DNA of 64,000 nt from Saprospiraceae bacterium (GCA_016713025.1 JADJPZ010000002.1:372001-436000); one strand, 5' to 3'. Shown: positions 36,832 to 46,344, counted from the first letter of the stretch. Made by a program: numbers and translations. The notes: generated from the letters alone by a model not told the origin.

Positions 36832-37218
36832 TTAGAAAGGCAAATCATCAAAGTCAGCAGGTAAACCTCCCGATGTAAACTCGCTGTTTTCATCAAAAAC
36901 CGGTGGTGCAGGAGGAACTGGTGCCGATGGGTGCTGAATAGCCTGAGCCTGTGATGTTGCCTTCTCCAATCGCCATGCATTCAGATTTGTAAAGTACTTT
37001 CCTTGCCACTCTCTGCCTCTCAGATCAAATGATACTTTCATCTTTTCTCCTTCCTGATATGTATCAACAAGGTTGCATTTGTCTTGTGTGAGTTGAAACT
37101 TCACGAATTGAGGATAAGTGTCCTCTGTGGTGATCACAAATTCGCGTGTCTGAAACGAACTTGATTTGCTTTCAATATCAAACTTTTTATGCAGTATGCC
37201 TTCAATTTCAAATGTCAT
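36832..37218 (-). CDS. DUF3127 protein, OB-fold-like, with SSB-like C-terminal tip
   Basis: A 128-residue protein. Residues 1-90 form a compact beta domain (EIEGILHKKFDIESKSSSFQ, VKFQLTQDKCNLVDTY, KVSFDLRGREWQGKYFTNLN) that matches the DUF3127 family and looks like an OB fold. A Pro/Ala-rich linker (HPSAPVPPAPP) then leads to the acidic end PADFDDLPF, which closely resembles the DDDIPF tip by which single-stranded DNA-binding proteins recruit repair enzymes. A nucleic-acid-binding role is inferred from this layout; it has not been shown here. Confidence 0.85.
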   Translation of the reverse strand: MTFEIEGILHKKFDIESKSSSFQTREFVITTEDTYPQFVKFQLTQDKCNLVDTYQEGEKMKVSFDLRGREWQGKYFTNLNAWRLEKATSQAQAIQHPSAPVPPAPPVFDENSEFTSGGLPADFDDLPF

Positions 37219-37368
37219 GATTACTATTACTCTAAGTTTTGTTAAAAGTTTATGGTTTGACGAGTTGTTTTAAAAAAATCTATGATGATGCAATGATAAT
37301 CAAATCAATCAATAAATTTGCATCAGGCCACTTATCATATGAATTTTAGTCACTATATGGATATTAGA

Positions 37369-38838
37369 TCAATATGCTTTTGCAAAAACAACTCTTTTTT
37401 CAGAGGGTTTTCCGGAATACATACAAACTCCACTCTCCGACGGCATATCAAAAGGAATACATCTGATAGTTGCCTTTGTTTCTTCTTTTATTTTTTCTTC
37501 AGTTTCATGTGTCCCATCCCAGTGACAAAAGAAAAATCCACCTTTTGTTTCTAATTGTACTTTGAATTCGCTATAGTCGTCCACTTTGGTAAAGTGAGCT
37601 TCTCTATGACTTTTTGCTCTCTGAAACAGGTTTTCCTGAATCTCCTCAAGCAATTTTAATACATGATTCACTACATCGTCGAGAGAAATGGTTGCTTTTT
37701 CTTTTGTGTCTCGACGGGCTACTTCAATGGTATTGTTTTCGATATCCCTTTTGCCAAGACCAAGTCTGACGGGTACGCCTTTCATCTCATATTCTGCAAA
37801 CTTAAAACCCGGTCTTTTGGTGTCATCAGTGTCTATTTTAACTTTAATGCCGTGTGCTTTCAGGGCATTACTGATTTCATTTGCTTTGCTTAGAAGTTCG
37901 TCTTCTGGCTTAGGTATAGGCACGATGACAACCTGAATAGGAGCAAGTTTGGGAGGTAATACTAAACCCTCATCATCTGAATGAGTCATAATAAGCCCAC
38001 CAATCAACCTGGTAGAAACACCCCAAGAGGTCGCCCACACGTATTCGTTTTCGTTTTTATCATTGCTGAAAGTAACGTTAAATGCTTTGGCAAAATTCTG
38101 ACCAAGGAAGTGTGATGTTCCCGCCTGCAGAGCCTTACCGTCCTGCATCAGAGCTTCTATGGTGTATGTATCATCAGCACCGGCGAAACGCTCATTTTCT
38201 GACTTTGCTCCTTTTATGACGGGCATGGCCATATATTCTTCGGCAAACTGCGCATAGACGTCATGTATTAAACGTGCTTCACTGATAGCTTCAGTTTTGG
38301 TGGCGTGGGCGGTATGTCCTTCCTGCCACAAAAACTCTGCTGTACGGAGGAACGGTCTGGTCCTCATCTCCCACCTGACAACATTGGCCCATTGGTTGAT
38401 CAATATTGGTAAATCACGATATGATTGTATCCAGTCTCTGTATGTATTCCATATGATGGCTTCGCTGGTAGGTCTGACGATCAGTTCTTCTTCCAGTTGT
38501 GCTTCAGGATCCACCATGAGTTTTCCTGGATTATTCGGGTCGTTTTTTAATCTGTAGTGAGTGACCACCGCACATTCTTTGGCAAAACCTTCTGCATTTT
38601 TTTCTTCTGCTTCAAAAAGGCTTTTGGGAACAAATAATGGGAAGTAAGCATTGACATGCCCTGTTTCTTTAAACATTTTGTCCAACTGATCTCTCATGTT
38701 TTCCCATATCGCATACCCGTAAGGCTTGATGACCATACATCCCCTTACTGCTGAACTGTCTGCCAATCCTGCTTTCTTCACTATATCATTGTACCATTGA
38801 GAATAATTTTCATCCCGTGGTGTAATCTCCTTTGCCAT
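37369..38838 (-). CDS. proS: Prolyl-tRNA synthetase, archaeal/eukaryotic type
   Basis: A 489-residue class II synthetase charging tRNA-Pro. RDENYSQWYNDIVKKAGLAD starts the type 3 (archaeal-like) form that lacks the bacterial editing insertion. Visible motifs: GCMVIKPYGYAIWE, the active-site VRPTSEAIIWNTY and WANVVRWEMRTRPFLRTAEF (motif 2), GTSHFLGQNFAKAF, and motif 3 STRLIGGLIMTHSDDEGLVL. The anticodon-binding domain (VVIVPIPKPEDELLSKANEI) and a C-terminal zinc-binding-like domain ending …VVFAKAY follow, with CxxxC-type cysteines around CIPFD and CMYSG. Confidence 0.96.
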   Translation of the reverse strand: MAKEITPRDENYSQWYNDIVKKAGLADSSAVRGCMVIKPYGYAIWENMRDQLDKMFKETGHVNAYFPLFVPKSLFEAEEKNAEGFAKECAVVTHYRLKNDPNNPGKLMVDPEAQLEEELIVRPTSEAIIWNTYRDWIQSYRDLPILINQWANVVRWEMRTRPFLRTAEFLWQEGHTAHATKTEAISEARLIHDVYAQFAEEYMAMPVIKGAKSENERFAGADDTYTIEALMQDGKALQAGTSHFLGQNFAKAFNVTFSNDKNENEYVWATSWGVSTRLIGGLIMTHSDDEGLVLPPKLAPIQVVIVPIPKPEDELLSKANEISNALKAHGIKVKIDTDDTKRPGFKFAEYEMKGVPVRLGLGKRDIENNTIEVARRDTKEKATISLDDVVNHVLKLLEEIQENLFQRAKSHREAHFTKVDDYSEFKVQLETKGGFFFCHWDGTHETEEKIKEETKATIRCIPFDMPSESGVCMYSGKPSEKRVVFAKAY

Positions 38839-39190
38839 GAGTTCTTTAAAATTACTTTTTAGTTAAAATATCATTAAACAATTACTTTGAGAAACTTATC
38901 TAAGTCATTAAACGTCATAATATTGTAAATAAGTCCATTGAAAAAATGTTATAGTTAAAAGAACAGTTTTACAAAAATGTTGAATTTAAAGCAAAAAAGT
39001 GTGGCTTTTCGATTCAAAATTTTGTCAAATTATAGCTTTGAAGTATAAAAAACAAACATTAACATAAAGAATGGATAACTTTAAAAGATTTTTAACGATT
39101 AATTTGGCGCAAAAGTAGTAAATTGCACTCGATTAATTCAGAAAGTCAGATTTATTGCGATCAAAAACTTTAAAATTAAAAATAAACAAC
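38839..39190. other. 352-bp intergenic region between divergent genes
   Basis: AT-rich space holding the promoters of proS (minus) and of the Trp/Ser-rich protein gene (plus). I see no clean TAnnTTTG box, no hairpin with a T-run and no ORF. Confidence 0.4.
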
Positions 39191-40486
39191 ATGAAAGCCC
39201 GAATTATTACCCGATTATCCTTAGCAGTTTTTTTACTGTCAAGCGGGTTAGCATCAGCTCAATTTGATGATTTGTATTATGACCACAAAAAAGACAAATC
39301 TTTTGTTGTAAAAAAACAACCTGTAGAAGAACAAGAGATCATCTACGACGATAGTGATGTTCGCGAGGGAGGATCTTATGATGATGATAACTTTGATGAT
39401 TATGATTATGGTACCAGAATCAGAAGATTTCACAGACCAATTGTTCAGAATATTTATCACAGCAACTTTGACTCATGGTGGTACAATGACTACTACGACC
39501 CATTTTGGACCAATGATCCTTTTTGGCCGAATAATCGTTGGAATTCCTGGGGTAACAATGCCAGCGTTAATATATTTATAGGTTCTCCTTTTATTTCATT
39601 CAACAGATGGAACCGTTGGAATAGATGGGGAAACAGCTGGGCATCGTGGAACGATCCGTGGATGTATAACTCAATAGGAAATCCATGGGGCTGGAATAAC
39701 TGGAATAGCTGGAACCGCCCTTGGGGCTGGAATAGCTGGAATAGCTGGAACAATTGCCCTACTGTCTGGAATAATGGCGGTGGCTGGAACAGTTGGAATA
39801 GCGGTAACACAGGAAGCGGATCAGAATCCAACTCAAAGTCATATGGTAGCAGGAAGGGAGGGTCGCTCTCTTCTGCTGTAGGCGGAAGGGATGCATCTCC
39901 AAGAAGAGAAAATGTGTCAGGAAATACCAGACAGGATACAAATATAAAAGGAGTAGAACAAAATGTTGAAACCAGATCATCAAGCAGATCAAATGCAAAT
40001 AATGCTACATCCAGGACATATAAGGGAGATATTAAAAGCAGTAGTGACACAGATTCAAGGCGCGGAGGATCCATAAGTTCTGATAGTAGGAGGAGTGAAT
40101 CTGTAAGGAATGAAGGCTCAACTTCATCAAGCCGCAGAAGTGCTGATTCTGGCTCATCAAGAGGAAATGATGTAAATATATCCAGATCAAACGAATACAG
40201 AAGCAGCAGCAGAATTTATGATTCAGGTTCATCATCGAGATCTTATGATTCCGGCTCATCAAGAAGTAGTAGTTGGGATTCCGGTTCATCCTCAAGAAGT
40301 TCTTCATCAGGATCTTCATCGAGGTCTTATGATTCCGGCTCATCAAGAAGTAGTAGCTGGGATTCTGGCTCATCCTCAAGAAGTTCTTCATCAGGATCTT
40401 CAGGTTCATCAGGTTCATCAGGTTCTTCAGGTTCATCAAGTGGAGACGGTGGAGGTGGCAGAAGTTCTCAAAGAGGTGGAGGCTAA
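39191..40486 (+). CDS. Exported low-complexity protein, Trp/Asn-rich then Ser/Arg-rich
   Basis: 431 residues from the ATG at 39191, giving signal peptide …RLSLAVFLLSSGLASAQ. Residues about 95-205 are a W-N-rich tract with repeats such as NRWNRWNRWGNSW and NNWNSWNRPWGWNSWNSWN. The rest is Ser/Arg/Gly-rich and includes two 84-bp tandem copies (40241-40324, 40325-40408; 28 residues each, SYDSGSSRSSSWDSGS…) and a GSS run ending in GGGG. It is probably an extended surface or matrix-like protein. A FadL-like porin gene follows after a terminator. Function unknown. Confidence 0.75.
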   Translation: MKARIITRLSLAVFLLSSGLASAQFDDLYYDHKKDKSFVVKKQPVEEQEIIYDDSDVREGGSYDDDNFDDYDYGTRIRRFHRPIVQNIYHSNFDSWWYNDYYDPFWTNDPFWPNNRWNSWGNNASVNIFIGSPFISFNRWNRWNRWGNSWASWNDPWMYNSIGNPWGWNNWNSWNRPWGWNSWNSWNNCPTVWNNGGGWNSWNSGNTGSGSESNSKSYGSRKGGSLSSAVGGRDASPRRENVSGNTRQDTNIKGVEQNVETRSSSRSNANNATSRTYKGDIKSSSDTDSRRGGSISSDSRRSESVRNEGSTSSSRRSADSGSSRGNDVNISRSNEYRSSSRIYDSGSSSRSYDSGSSRSSSWDSGSSSRSSSSGSSSRSYDSGSSRSSSWDSGSSSRSSSSGSSGSSGSSGSSGSSSGDGGGGRSSQRGGG

Positions 40487-40518
40487 CAGATAGCGACATA
40501 TATTCATAAAAATAGTAC

Positions 40519-40556
40519 AGGGCTGAGATAATGTAGATTATTCAGCCCTTTTATTT
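40519..40556 (+). terminator. Rho-independent terminator
   Basis: AGGGCTGA (40519-40526) pairs with TCAGCCCT (40542-40549), with further AT pairs inside (ATAAT/ATTAT), followed by TTTTATTT. It ends the transcript of the low-complexity protein gene. Confidence 0.88.
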
Positions 40557-40579
40557 AACAAGATTTTAAACACTATAAA

Positions 40580-42054
40580 ATGAAAAATTTAATTTTACCC
40601 ATCTTATTATTTTTAACCACATCACTATCATCACAAAACATTACTGACGTAGTAAGATGGTCATCAATAGACTATGTCGGTTCAGCAAGGACACTCGGTG
40701 TCGGTAGTTCTTTCGGAGCTATGGGGGGTGATTTTTCAGTGATCAATATAAATCCTGCAGGTATCGCCGATTATCGCGTTTCTGAGTTTATGTTTACTCC
40801 ATCCATGAGAGCTTATAAGGCAGATGCTCAATTTGCCCAAAATACTTCTTCCAATCAAATAAAAAAGGAAGTACTTTAGGACTTGACAACCTGGGCTTTG
40901 TATTGTCCAGAAATCCTGGTAGTAATTGGACAAGTTCTAATTTTGCAATAGGGTATAGCAGAATTGCTGATCTTCAAAAAAACATACAGTTGTCTGGCAA
41001 AATTAAGGGCTCTATTACCACTTATTTTGCTGAGCAGGCCAACAACAAATCCACTGATGATCTGGATGAGTATATTGCGTATCCCGCCTATAATACCGGC
41101 GCAATTTTTGACTTTGATAAAGATAAATTCTATGACACTGACTTTGCAAATCCGGCACAGGAAGTATTTCGCAATCAGGATATTATACAGAAAGGAGGTA
41201 TCAATGAACTGACATTAGGTTGGGCAGGAGAGTACAAAAGCAATATCAACTTTGGAATATCCGCAGGCATACCTTTTGCATCTTTTGAAGAGTTAAAAAC
41301 ATACTCAGAAACCGACCCTAATGACGAAATTCCTGTTTTCACAAGTTTGGAATACATAGAAAGGCTCAATACATCCGGAGTAGGTTTCAATTTTAAAGCA
41401 GGTTTTACATACAAACTGAATAAGAGGGTGAGATTTGCCGGCGCATTCCATTCTCCCACATGGTATAGATTCAATGATGATTACAGCACCAGTATGTCCT
41501 ATACATTTTTTGATAAGAAATCAGAAACATATGACTATGACTCAGAGGATGGATCTTTTGAATACAAAATTACTACACCATGGAGAGCCGTAGGAAGCAT
41601 AGGTACAACATATCGTATAGGCGATCTTGTTGGATTTGTCAATGCTGATGTTGAGCATTTGGATTATACAAACAGCAACTACAATGGTACAGCATTCAGC
41701 TCTAATGATGGTGAAAAAAAATGGACGAATGAAGTAAATCGGGATATACAAAGAAGGCTTGGAACCGCCACCAATCTGCGATTAGGGTCAGAAGTGGGTT
41801 ATAAAAATTTAAGGGTGCGCGCAGGATACAGTTTTGAACGCACAGCTTTCAATGCCGATGATTTCTATAATAATAAAATATCAGCAGGTATAGGGTTCAG
41901 AGAAGATAATTTTTTTATTGACCTGGGTATCAGAGTTGCTCAATACAGTGAAGGGTACAATCCTTATGTTGTTTTGGATAGCAAGCTTGACCCATTGAGC
42001 GTGATTGACACAAGACGGACCAGAATGGCATTAACTTTAGGTTTTAAATTTTGA
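40580..42054 (+). CDS. OMPP1/FadL/TodX-like outer-membrane protein (one-base frameshift)
   Basis: About 491 residues if one A is added in the A6 run at 40861-40866: the first frame ends NQIKKEVL, the second continues GSTLGLDNLGFVLSRNPG. Signal peptide MKNLILPILLFLTTSLSSQ. The start ARTLGVGSSFGAMGGDFSVI…NPAGIADYR is the conserved N-terminal block of FadL-type channels (early plug with NPAG). The remainder has many short amphipathic strands and a C-terminal RMALTLGFKF strand typical of outer-membrane insertion. Possible role: uptake of hydrophobic compounds. The frameshift may be a sequencing error. Confidence 0.85.
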
Positions 42055-42098
42055 CCAGTTTGTAATCATAAAAAGTTTTAATGAAAACTCAATAAATA

Positions 42099-42129
42099 TT
42101 TGCAGAAAACAAACAGAGTTGTATCTTTG
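42099..42129 (+). promoter_or_regulatory. Strong Bacteroidota promoter of tRNA-Val
   Basis: TTTG at 42099-42102 and TATCTTTG at 42122-42129, separated by 19 bases: close to the ideal -33/-7 pair. The tRNA starts 45 bases further on. This is the best promoter match in the window. Confidence 0.8.
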
Positions 42130-42173
42130 CGTCGCTTTTCAAGAAAGGCCACCTTTTGAAGTTATAAAATGCA

Positions 42174-42251
42174 GGGAGATTAGCTCAGTTGGTTCAGAGC
42201 ACCTCGTTTACACCGAGGGGGTCGGGGGTTCGAGCCCCTCATCTCCCACCA
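42174..42251 (+). tRNA. tRNA-Val (anticodon UAC)
   Basis: The acceptor stem GGGAGAT (42174-42180) pairs perfectly with ATCTCCC (42241-42247). The D arm is TAGCTCAGTTGGTTCAGAGC, the anticodon stem CCTCG/CGAGG with loop TTTACAC gives anticodon UAC (codon GUA), and the T arm contains GGTTCGAGCC. The discriminator A is at 42248, and CCA is encoded in the DNA at 42249-42251. It has its own promoter and terminator. Confidence 0.96.
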
Positions 42252-42261
42252 TATAGAAATT

Positions 42262-42296
42262 AAGAGTTGTCGAATAGTATCGGCAGCTCTTTTTTG
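42262..42296 (+). terminator. Terminator after tRNA-Val
   Basis: AAGAGTTGTCG (42262-42272) pairs with CGGCAGCTCTT (42281-42291), with G-T pairs, followed by a T-run, ten bases past the tRNA. Confidence 0.8.
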
Positions 42297-42332
42297 ATTC
42301 AAAGCATTGAGGTAGCATCGAAAAGAACAATT

Positions 42333-43868
42333 CTACTGCTTTCCTTTTATCCTTGTCAGTCCTGATTTTGCCTTGGCATGGAGGCTCGAAGTATAGCCGG
42401 CAGGGTCCAGATTGGTGCATTTTTCAAAATACTGGCGGGCTTTGGTATATTTTTTTTGTTGCTCGCATATCAAACCTGCCTGAAGGGATGAACTACAGGC
42501 ATAGTACTTGCCCGGATCACTTTTGATGATGGTCAGATCATAATATTCAAGAGCGTCATGATAGTTTTTCAGCGCATCCATGACTCTGGCTAATCTGTAG
42601 TAATACTCACCGTCATGTATAGCATTTACAAATTTATTGCTATTGATAATTAGTAGATTCTGAGCTTTAGTGAAGTAGCCTCCGTCAAATAATAGTCTGG
42701 ATTTCAGTAGTATATCGGTAGGAATCTGACTGGATTTGGCCTCTCTCAATGCCTGAATGTCTTCATCTATTAATGTTTCCCCAAATGCAGTTACATTTTT
42801 CATGTACTTTTTGTAGGCAATTTTATCTTGGTGTATAGCAAGACTACTCCATCCCATCTTTTGCCATGCTTCTTTGATATAATGTTTTCCTTTAAAGTTT
42901 TCCAAAAACCTAAGTATATATTTGTCAGCATCTCTATCAAGTCTATACAACTTATATTTGCCATACATAAAATCAAGGTAGTAAAACGGAAGGTACTCCA
43001 GGCCTTTGGGTCGTTCCTGAAGTATTTTTATGGCTTCATCATTTCTTCCGATCTTCTGAGCCATGGTGGCTTTGAGAAATGCGATCAGGGGATTGGTTTT
43101 GTGATCCATGTCATAGGTATCAAAAAGATGGTATGCTTCCTCTTTTTTATTGTTGGCGTAGAATAGTATATAGCTATAAAGAGCCACTATTTCTTCTTTA
43201 AATATACTGTTTTCTGCATGAGCTTTGGCAGCCAGAATTCTGATTTCTTTTGTCCCGGTTTCGATAGAACCATGGATTCCCATTATTTTTTTTACCCATC
43301 CTGGCACACTTTCAGATAGGGCGTGTACGATACTCAGGCTCTTATTGTTTTCGGCAAATGAAGGAAATTGTTCCCGGTTTTTTTTTAATAGATTGTATGC
43401 TTCGTACACGTCTGCCGCTGCATTGATTTTTTCTCCGAATTTTATTTTTAAAGTAGCCCACTGTAAGATTATCTCTGCCTGACAAAATAAATAATAAGGA
43501 GAATTGCTATCCGCTGCCTTAATTCTGTTAAGACGAATACTGCGATTTTTTAGTAATTGATTATATTTTTGCTGGTCTTCCTGTATAAAGAGAGTATAAA
43601 AATCAATATAGTTTTCGACATAATCAGCCATAGCGTTATTGGGATCATTCTTTTTAATTGTGGCTAATTTCTGTTGACCGGATTGTATCTTCAGAGTATT
43701 AATATCCCTGAATGCGTCTTTGAGTGATTGTGTCATCTCAAATCTGCCGCTTGCGGCGATATGCTGCATCGTCAGATTGAAAATGATAAAGAGTATAAGA
43801 TTTCTGATGACAAGGTAAAAATCAGCCTTAAAGGGTTCAGGTGAAAATCGATTTTTACTAATGTTCAT
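42333..43868 (-). CDS. Exported or membrane-anchored TPR-rich protein
   Basis: A 511-residue protein with a hydrophobic segment at about 21-36 (YLVIRNLILFIIFNLTMQHI) that can serve as an export signal or anchor. The rest is alpha-helical with degenerate tetratricopeptide units: QQKLATIKKNDPNNAMADYV, NDEAIKILQERPKGLEYLPF, NYHDALEYYDLTIIKSDPGK and KKYTKARQYFEKCTNLDPAG. It is probably a periplasmic adaptor. It lies 77 bp downstream of the zinc-ribbon gene and may be the last gene of that operon. Confidence 0.75.
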   Translation of the reverse strand: MNISKNRFSPEPFKADFYLVIRNLILFIIFNLTMQHIAASGRFEMTQSLKDAFRDINTLKIQSGQQKLATIKKNDPNNAMADYVENYIDFYTLFIQEDQQKYNQLLKNRSIRLNRIKAADSNSPYYLFCQAEIILQWATLKIKFGEKINAAADVYEAYNLLKKNREQFPSFAENNKSLSIVHALSESVPGWVKKIMGIHGSIETGTKEIRILAAKAHAENSIFKEEIVALYSYILFYANNKKEEAYHLFDTYDMDHKTNPLIAFLKATMAQKIGRNDEAIKILQERPKGLEYLPFYYLDFMYGKYKLYRLDRDADKYILRFLENFKGKHYIKEAWQKMGWSSLAIHQDKIAYKKYMKNVTAFGETLIDEDIQALREAKSSQIPTDILLKSRLLFDGGYFTKAQNLLIINSNKFVNAIHDGEYYYRLARVMDALKNYHDALEYYDLTIIKSDPGKYYACSSSLQAGLICEQQKKYTKARQYFEKCTNLDPAGYTSSLHAKAKSGLTRIKGKQ

Positions 43869-43945
43869 TAGGTAGGTATTAAAATAAAATAGTCAAAAAC
43901 GTATTTTGGTACACATTTTTGACTATTTTTAAGCTGAAAAGAATT

Positions 43946-44698
43946 TTAAACTTCCTGAGGAGCTAGAATACTTTCATCTATGAGTACTCTTCCACAATGC
44001 TCGCAAGCTATGATCTTTTTCATGACACCGATCTCGATTTGCAATTGTGGTGGTATTCTATTGAAACAACCTCCGCACGCACCTCTTGCAACTGTTGCTA
44101 CAGCCAATCCATTTCTATAGGTTTTACGGATTTTATCATAAGATGCCAGAAGTCTTGGTTCGATGTCTTTACGTGCCTTGTCAGATTCTTTTTGAAGTTT
44201 CACTTCTTCTTTCTCTGTTTTTTCGATGATTTTCTGAAGTTCCAGTTTTTTATTTTCCAGATCCTTGTTTCTTTGGTTGAGCTTGGTATCAAGGCTTGAT
44301 AAAGCTTCATCTTTGCTTTCTTTAGCAGTTACCGCTTCTCTGATTTTTTTCTGAGATAATTGGATTTCCAGTCTTTGAAGTTCTATCTCTTTATTAAGTG
44401 CGTCAAACTCTCTGTTGTTTTTGACATTGTCGAGTTGTTTTTCGTACTTTTGGATCAGTGCTTCAGATTCTTTGATATTGGTATTGTGTCTGAGGATTTC
44501 AGCATCGATTTCCGATATTGAGTTTTGCATCTTGGTCAATCTGGTTTTCAAACCCGTAATTTCATCTTCCAGGTCTCCGACTTCAATGGGTAACTCGCCT
44601 TTCAAAATACCTATTTCATCCATTTTGGAATCTATGAGTTGAAGGGAATGAAGGGCTCTTAATTTGTCTCCTATACTTTGTTCTTTAGTAGCTGCCAT
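43946..44698 (-). CDS. Coiled-coil protein with C-terminal C4 zinc ribbon
   Basis: A 250-residue protein. Residues about 30-190 form a long antiparallel coiled coil (QKYEKQLDNVKNNREFDALN is the conserved turn). A zinc ribbon follows with GACGGCFNRIPPQ and IIACEHCGRVL, i.e. CxxC…CxxC. This is the zf-RING_7/CT398-like family found widely next to nif3, where it is thought to bind nucleic acid or act as an adaptor; the exact role is unknown. The nif3 gene is 6 bp upstream, supporting an operon. Confidence 0.9.
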   Translation of the reverse strand: MAATKEQSIGDKLRALHSLQLIDSKMDEIGILKGELPIEVGDLEDEITGLKTRLTKMQNSISEIDAEILRHNTNIKESEALIQKYEKQLDNVKNNREFDALNKEIELQRLEIQLSQKKIREAVTAKESKDEALSSLDTKLNQRNKDLENKKLELQKIIEKTEKEEVKLQKESDKARKDIEPRLLASYDKIRKTYRNGLAVATVARGACGGCFNRIPPQLQIEIGVMKKIIACEHCGRVLIDESILAPQEV

Positions 44699-44704
44699 AA
44701 GAAA

Positions 44705-45505
44705 TTATTGAAAATATTTTATTGGGTTAGTGATTACTTTTGTACAATGGGGTGCAAAGGTACTAAAATTATTAATTATTAGGTTATAAAGTAGTTCTAT
44801 TGTATATTTTTCGCTCTCAAAATGTCCGATATCTGCTATGATTATCTCTTTTTCGGCATCAAAATACTCGTGATATTTAAAATCTGCAGTAATAAATATG
44901 TCAGCCTGTTGGTTTTTGGCATCAGCTAAGAGAAAGCTTCCTGATCCACCGCATACTGCTACTTTGTGAATTTGAGACTTACATAAATCCGTATGTTTGA
45001 TGACGTGCAGTTCCATTTTATCTTTCAGAAAACTCAAAAAAGACCTTATTTCCATCGGTTTATGTAACAACCCGATCATCCCTGCTCCAACAGGAAAACC
45101 ATTGAATAAAGTATCCACTTTCGGTGCTAAGAGTGTTGTGTTTACTAAATCAAGTTTTTCGGCAATTTTAGTATTTACACCTGAAATGAACACATTGTCA
45201 AGATTGGTATGAATAGCAAAAATGGAAATATCATTTTTAATAGCTTTTATGACCACTCTTTCGATATAACTATATCCATTGAGTTTCTTAAGTCCCCGGA
45301 AAATGATCGGGTGATGGGCTATAACCAGATTGCAGCCCAATTCAATGGCTTCATCTATGACTTCTTCAATAGCATCAAGGCAGATCAGAACACCTTTGAT
45401 TTGTTCGTTTTCATTACCTACTATAAGACCTGCGTTGTCGTAAGATTCCTGAAACTTCAGAGGTGCAGTAAGATGCAGGAAGTCAGTAAGTTCTTTGATT
45501 TTCAT
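44705..45505 (-). CDS. Nif3-like dinuclear metal-centre protein (short form)
   Basis: A 266-residue Nif3/YbgI protein. NAGLIVGNENEQIKGVLICL holds the first block and NLVIAHHPIIFRGLKKL the metal-binding His pair. FAIHTNLDNV (His), and near the end FITADFKYHEYFDA and IADIGHFESEKYTIE (His, Glu), complete the di-iron or di-zinc site. Many Bacteroidota homologues carry a PII/CutA-like insertion and reach about 365 residues; here it is absent, as in E. coli YbgI. The family has been linked to GTP cyclohydrolase-like chemistry without certainty. Operon with the zinc-ribbon and MtfA-like genes. Confidence 0.92.
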   Translation of the reverse strand: MKIKELTDFLHLTAPLKFQESYDNAGLIVGNENEQIKGVLICLDAIEEVIDEAIELGCNLVIAHHPIIFRGLKKLNGYSYIERVVIKAIKNDISIFAIHTNLDNVFISGVNTKIAEKLDLVNTTLLAPKVDTLFNGFPVGAGMIGLLHKPMEIRSFLSFLKDKMELHVIKHTDLCKSQIHKVAVCGGSGSFLLADAKNQQADIFITADFKYHEYFDAEKEIIIADIGHFESEKYTIELLYNLIINNFSTFAPHCTKVITNPIKYFQ

Positions 45506-45513
45506 GATGATGA

Positions 45514-46344
45514 TTATGGTTTTCTGTAAAATGCTAATGATAGTCTGTCATAATATTCCGGCAATTCCATTTTATACTTTTTGGGAAATGTAAAAAAAAT
45601 CGTCACATGTACTGTTTGCAACGGAAGGTTTTCAAACCCTGCTTGTCGACATATTGATGCCTTATCCCAGCCGGTAATACTTTCCAAATCTTCCCAGGTA
45701 TGTTCCGAAAATACAGGGAATTCAGCTTTTTTATTTACGTAAATTGCTGCATCTGCATAAGCATGATAAGCTATGTTATAATAAAGGTCAGGTTTGATAA
45801 CGGCATTGACGAGTTGTTCCATGGATAGTATGATGACTCCGTCTTCTGTGTCTGTCTCCACATTGTGCAAAAAAGGATATCTTGGGCTTGGAAATGGATG
45901 TTTGTACAAAAATACCCTGTCGACATCACCAATAAGATAATCTTCCATACCAAGAGTCATATTAACACCATGTGCTGCCACCATACACTTGATATCTTCC
46001 GGTACCTCACGCATCTCCTTGCCTGCTGATTGAAATAGTCTTCCATTGAGATATAAACCCAACCTATATTCAAATCTGTGACGAAGATCGTCATCCATTG
46101 TTTTGTAGGGCTGAAAATGCCTGGACAACCACTCTTTTAATTTCGGATCAAAGGGTACGGGATATTTGGTCAGCCACCAATGATCAATGACACCATGAAA
46201 TGTGTAAAGTGCCACCAAAAGTGCGACCGGTATAACAATATATACTGATAAATGATTGCCTGAACTCCAGCCGTAATACAGCATAACGGCAAAGATTAAA
46301 ATGAATGGAAGTGATAGTACTTTGGTAATCGAATGTATTGTCAC
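45514..46344 (-). CDS. MtfA-like (M90) protein with degenerate active site, membrane-anchored
   Basis: A 276-residue protein starting with GTG. Two N-terminal hydrophobic segments (about 8-25 and 32-50) precede a cytosolic domain with PVPFDPKLKEWLSRHFQPYK, VPEDIKCMVAAHGVNMTLGM and VIILSMEQLV, which follow the MtfA/M90 pattern. Family members have an HExxH zinc motif in a helix at the place where this protein reads NIAYHAYADAAIY (near 190-200); Glu and the second His are absent. It is therefore probably not a peptidase. Operon head: 8 bp before nif3. Confidence 0.7.
   Translation of the reverse strand: MTIHSITKVLSLPFILIFAVMLYYGWSSGNHLSVYIVIPVALLVALYTFHGVIDHWWLTKYPVPFDPKLKEWLSRHFQPYKTMDDDLRHRFEYRLGLYLNGRLFQSAGKEMREVPEDIKCMVAAHGVNMTLGMEDYLIGDVDRVFLYKHPFPSPRYPFLHNVETDTEDGVIILSMEQLVNAVIKPDLYYNIAYHAYADAAIYVNKKAEFPVFSEHTWEDLESITGWDKASICRQAGFENLPLQTVHVTIFFTFPKKYKMELPEYYDRLSLAFYRKP

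Noticed and set aside
38839..39190. Possible riboswitch or T-box leader before proS
   Set aside because: No conserved leader motif or terminator/antiterminator pair could be seen on the minus strand.
39493..40074. 193-codon open frame on the minus strand inside the Trp/Ser-rich gene
   Set aside because: It is antisense to a gene with signal peptide and repeats; its composition simply mirrors the low-complexity plus strand.
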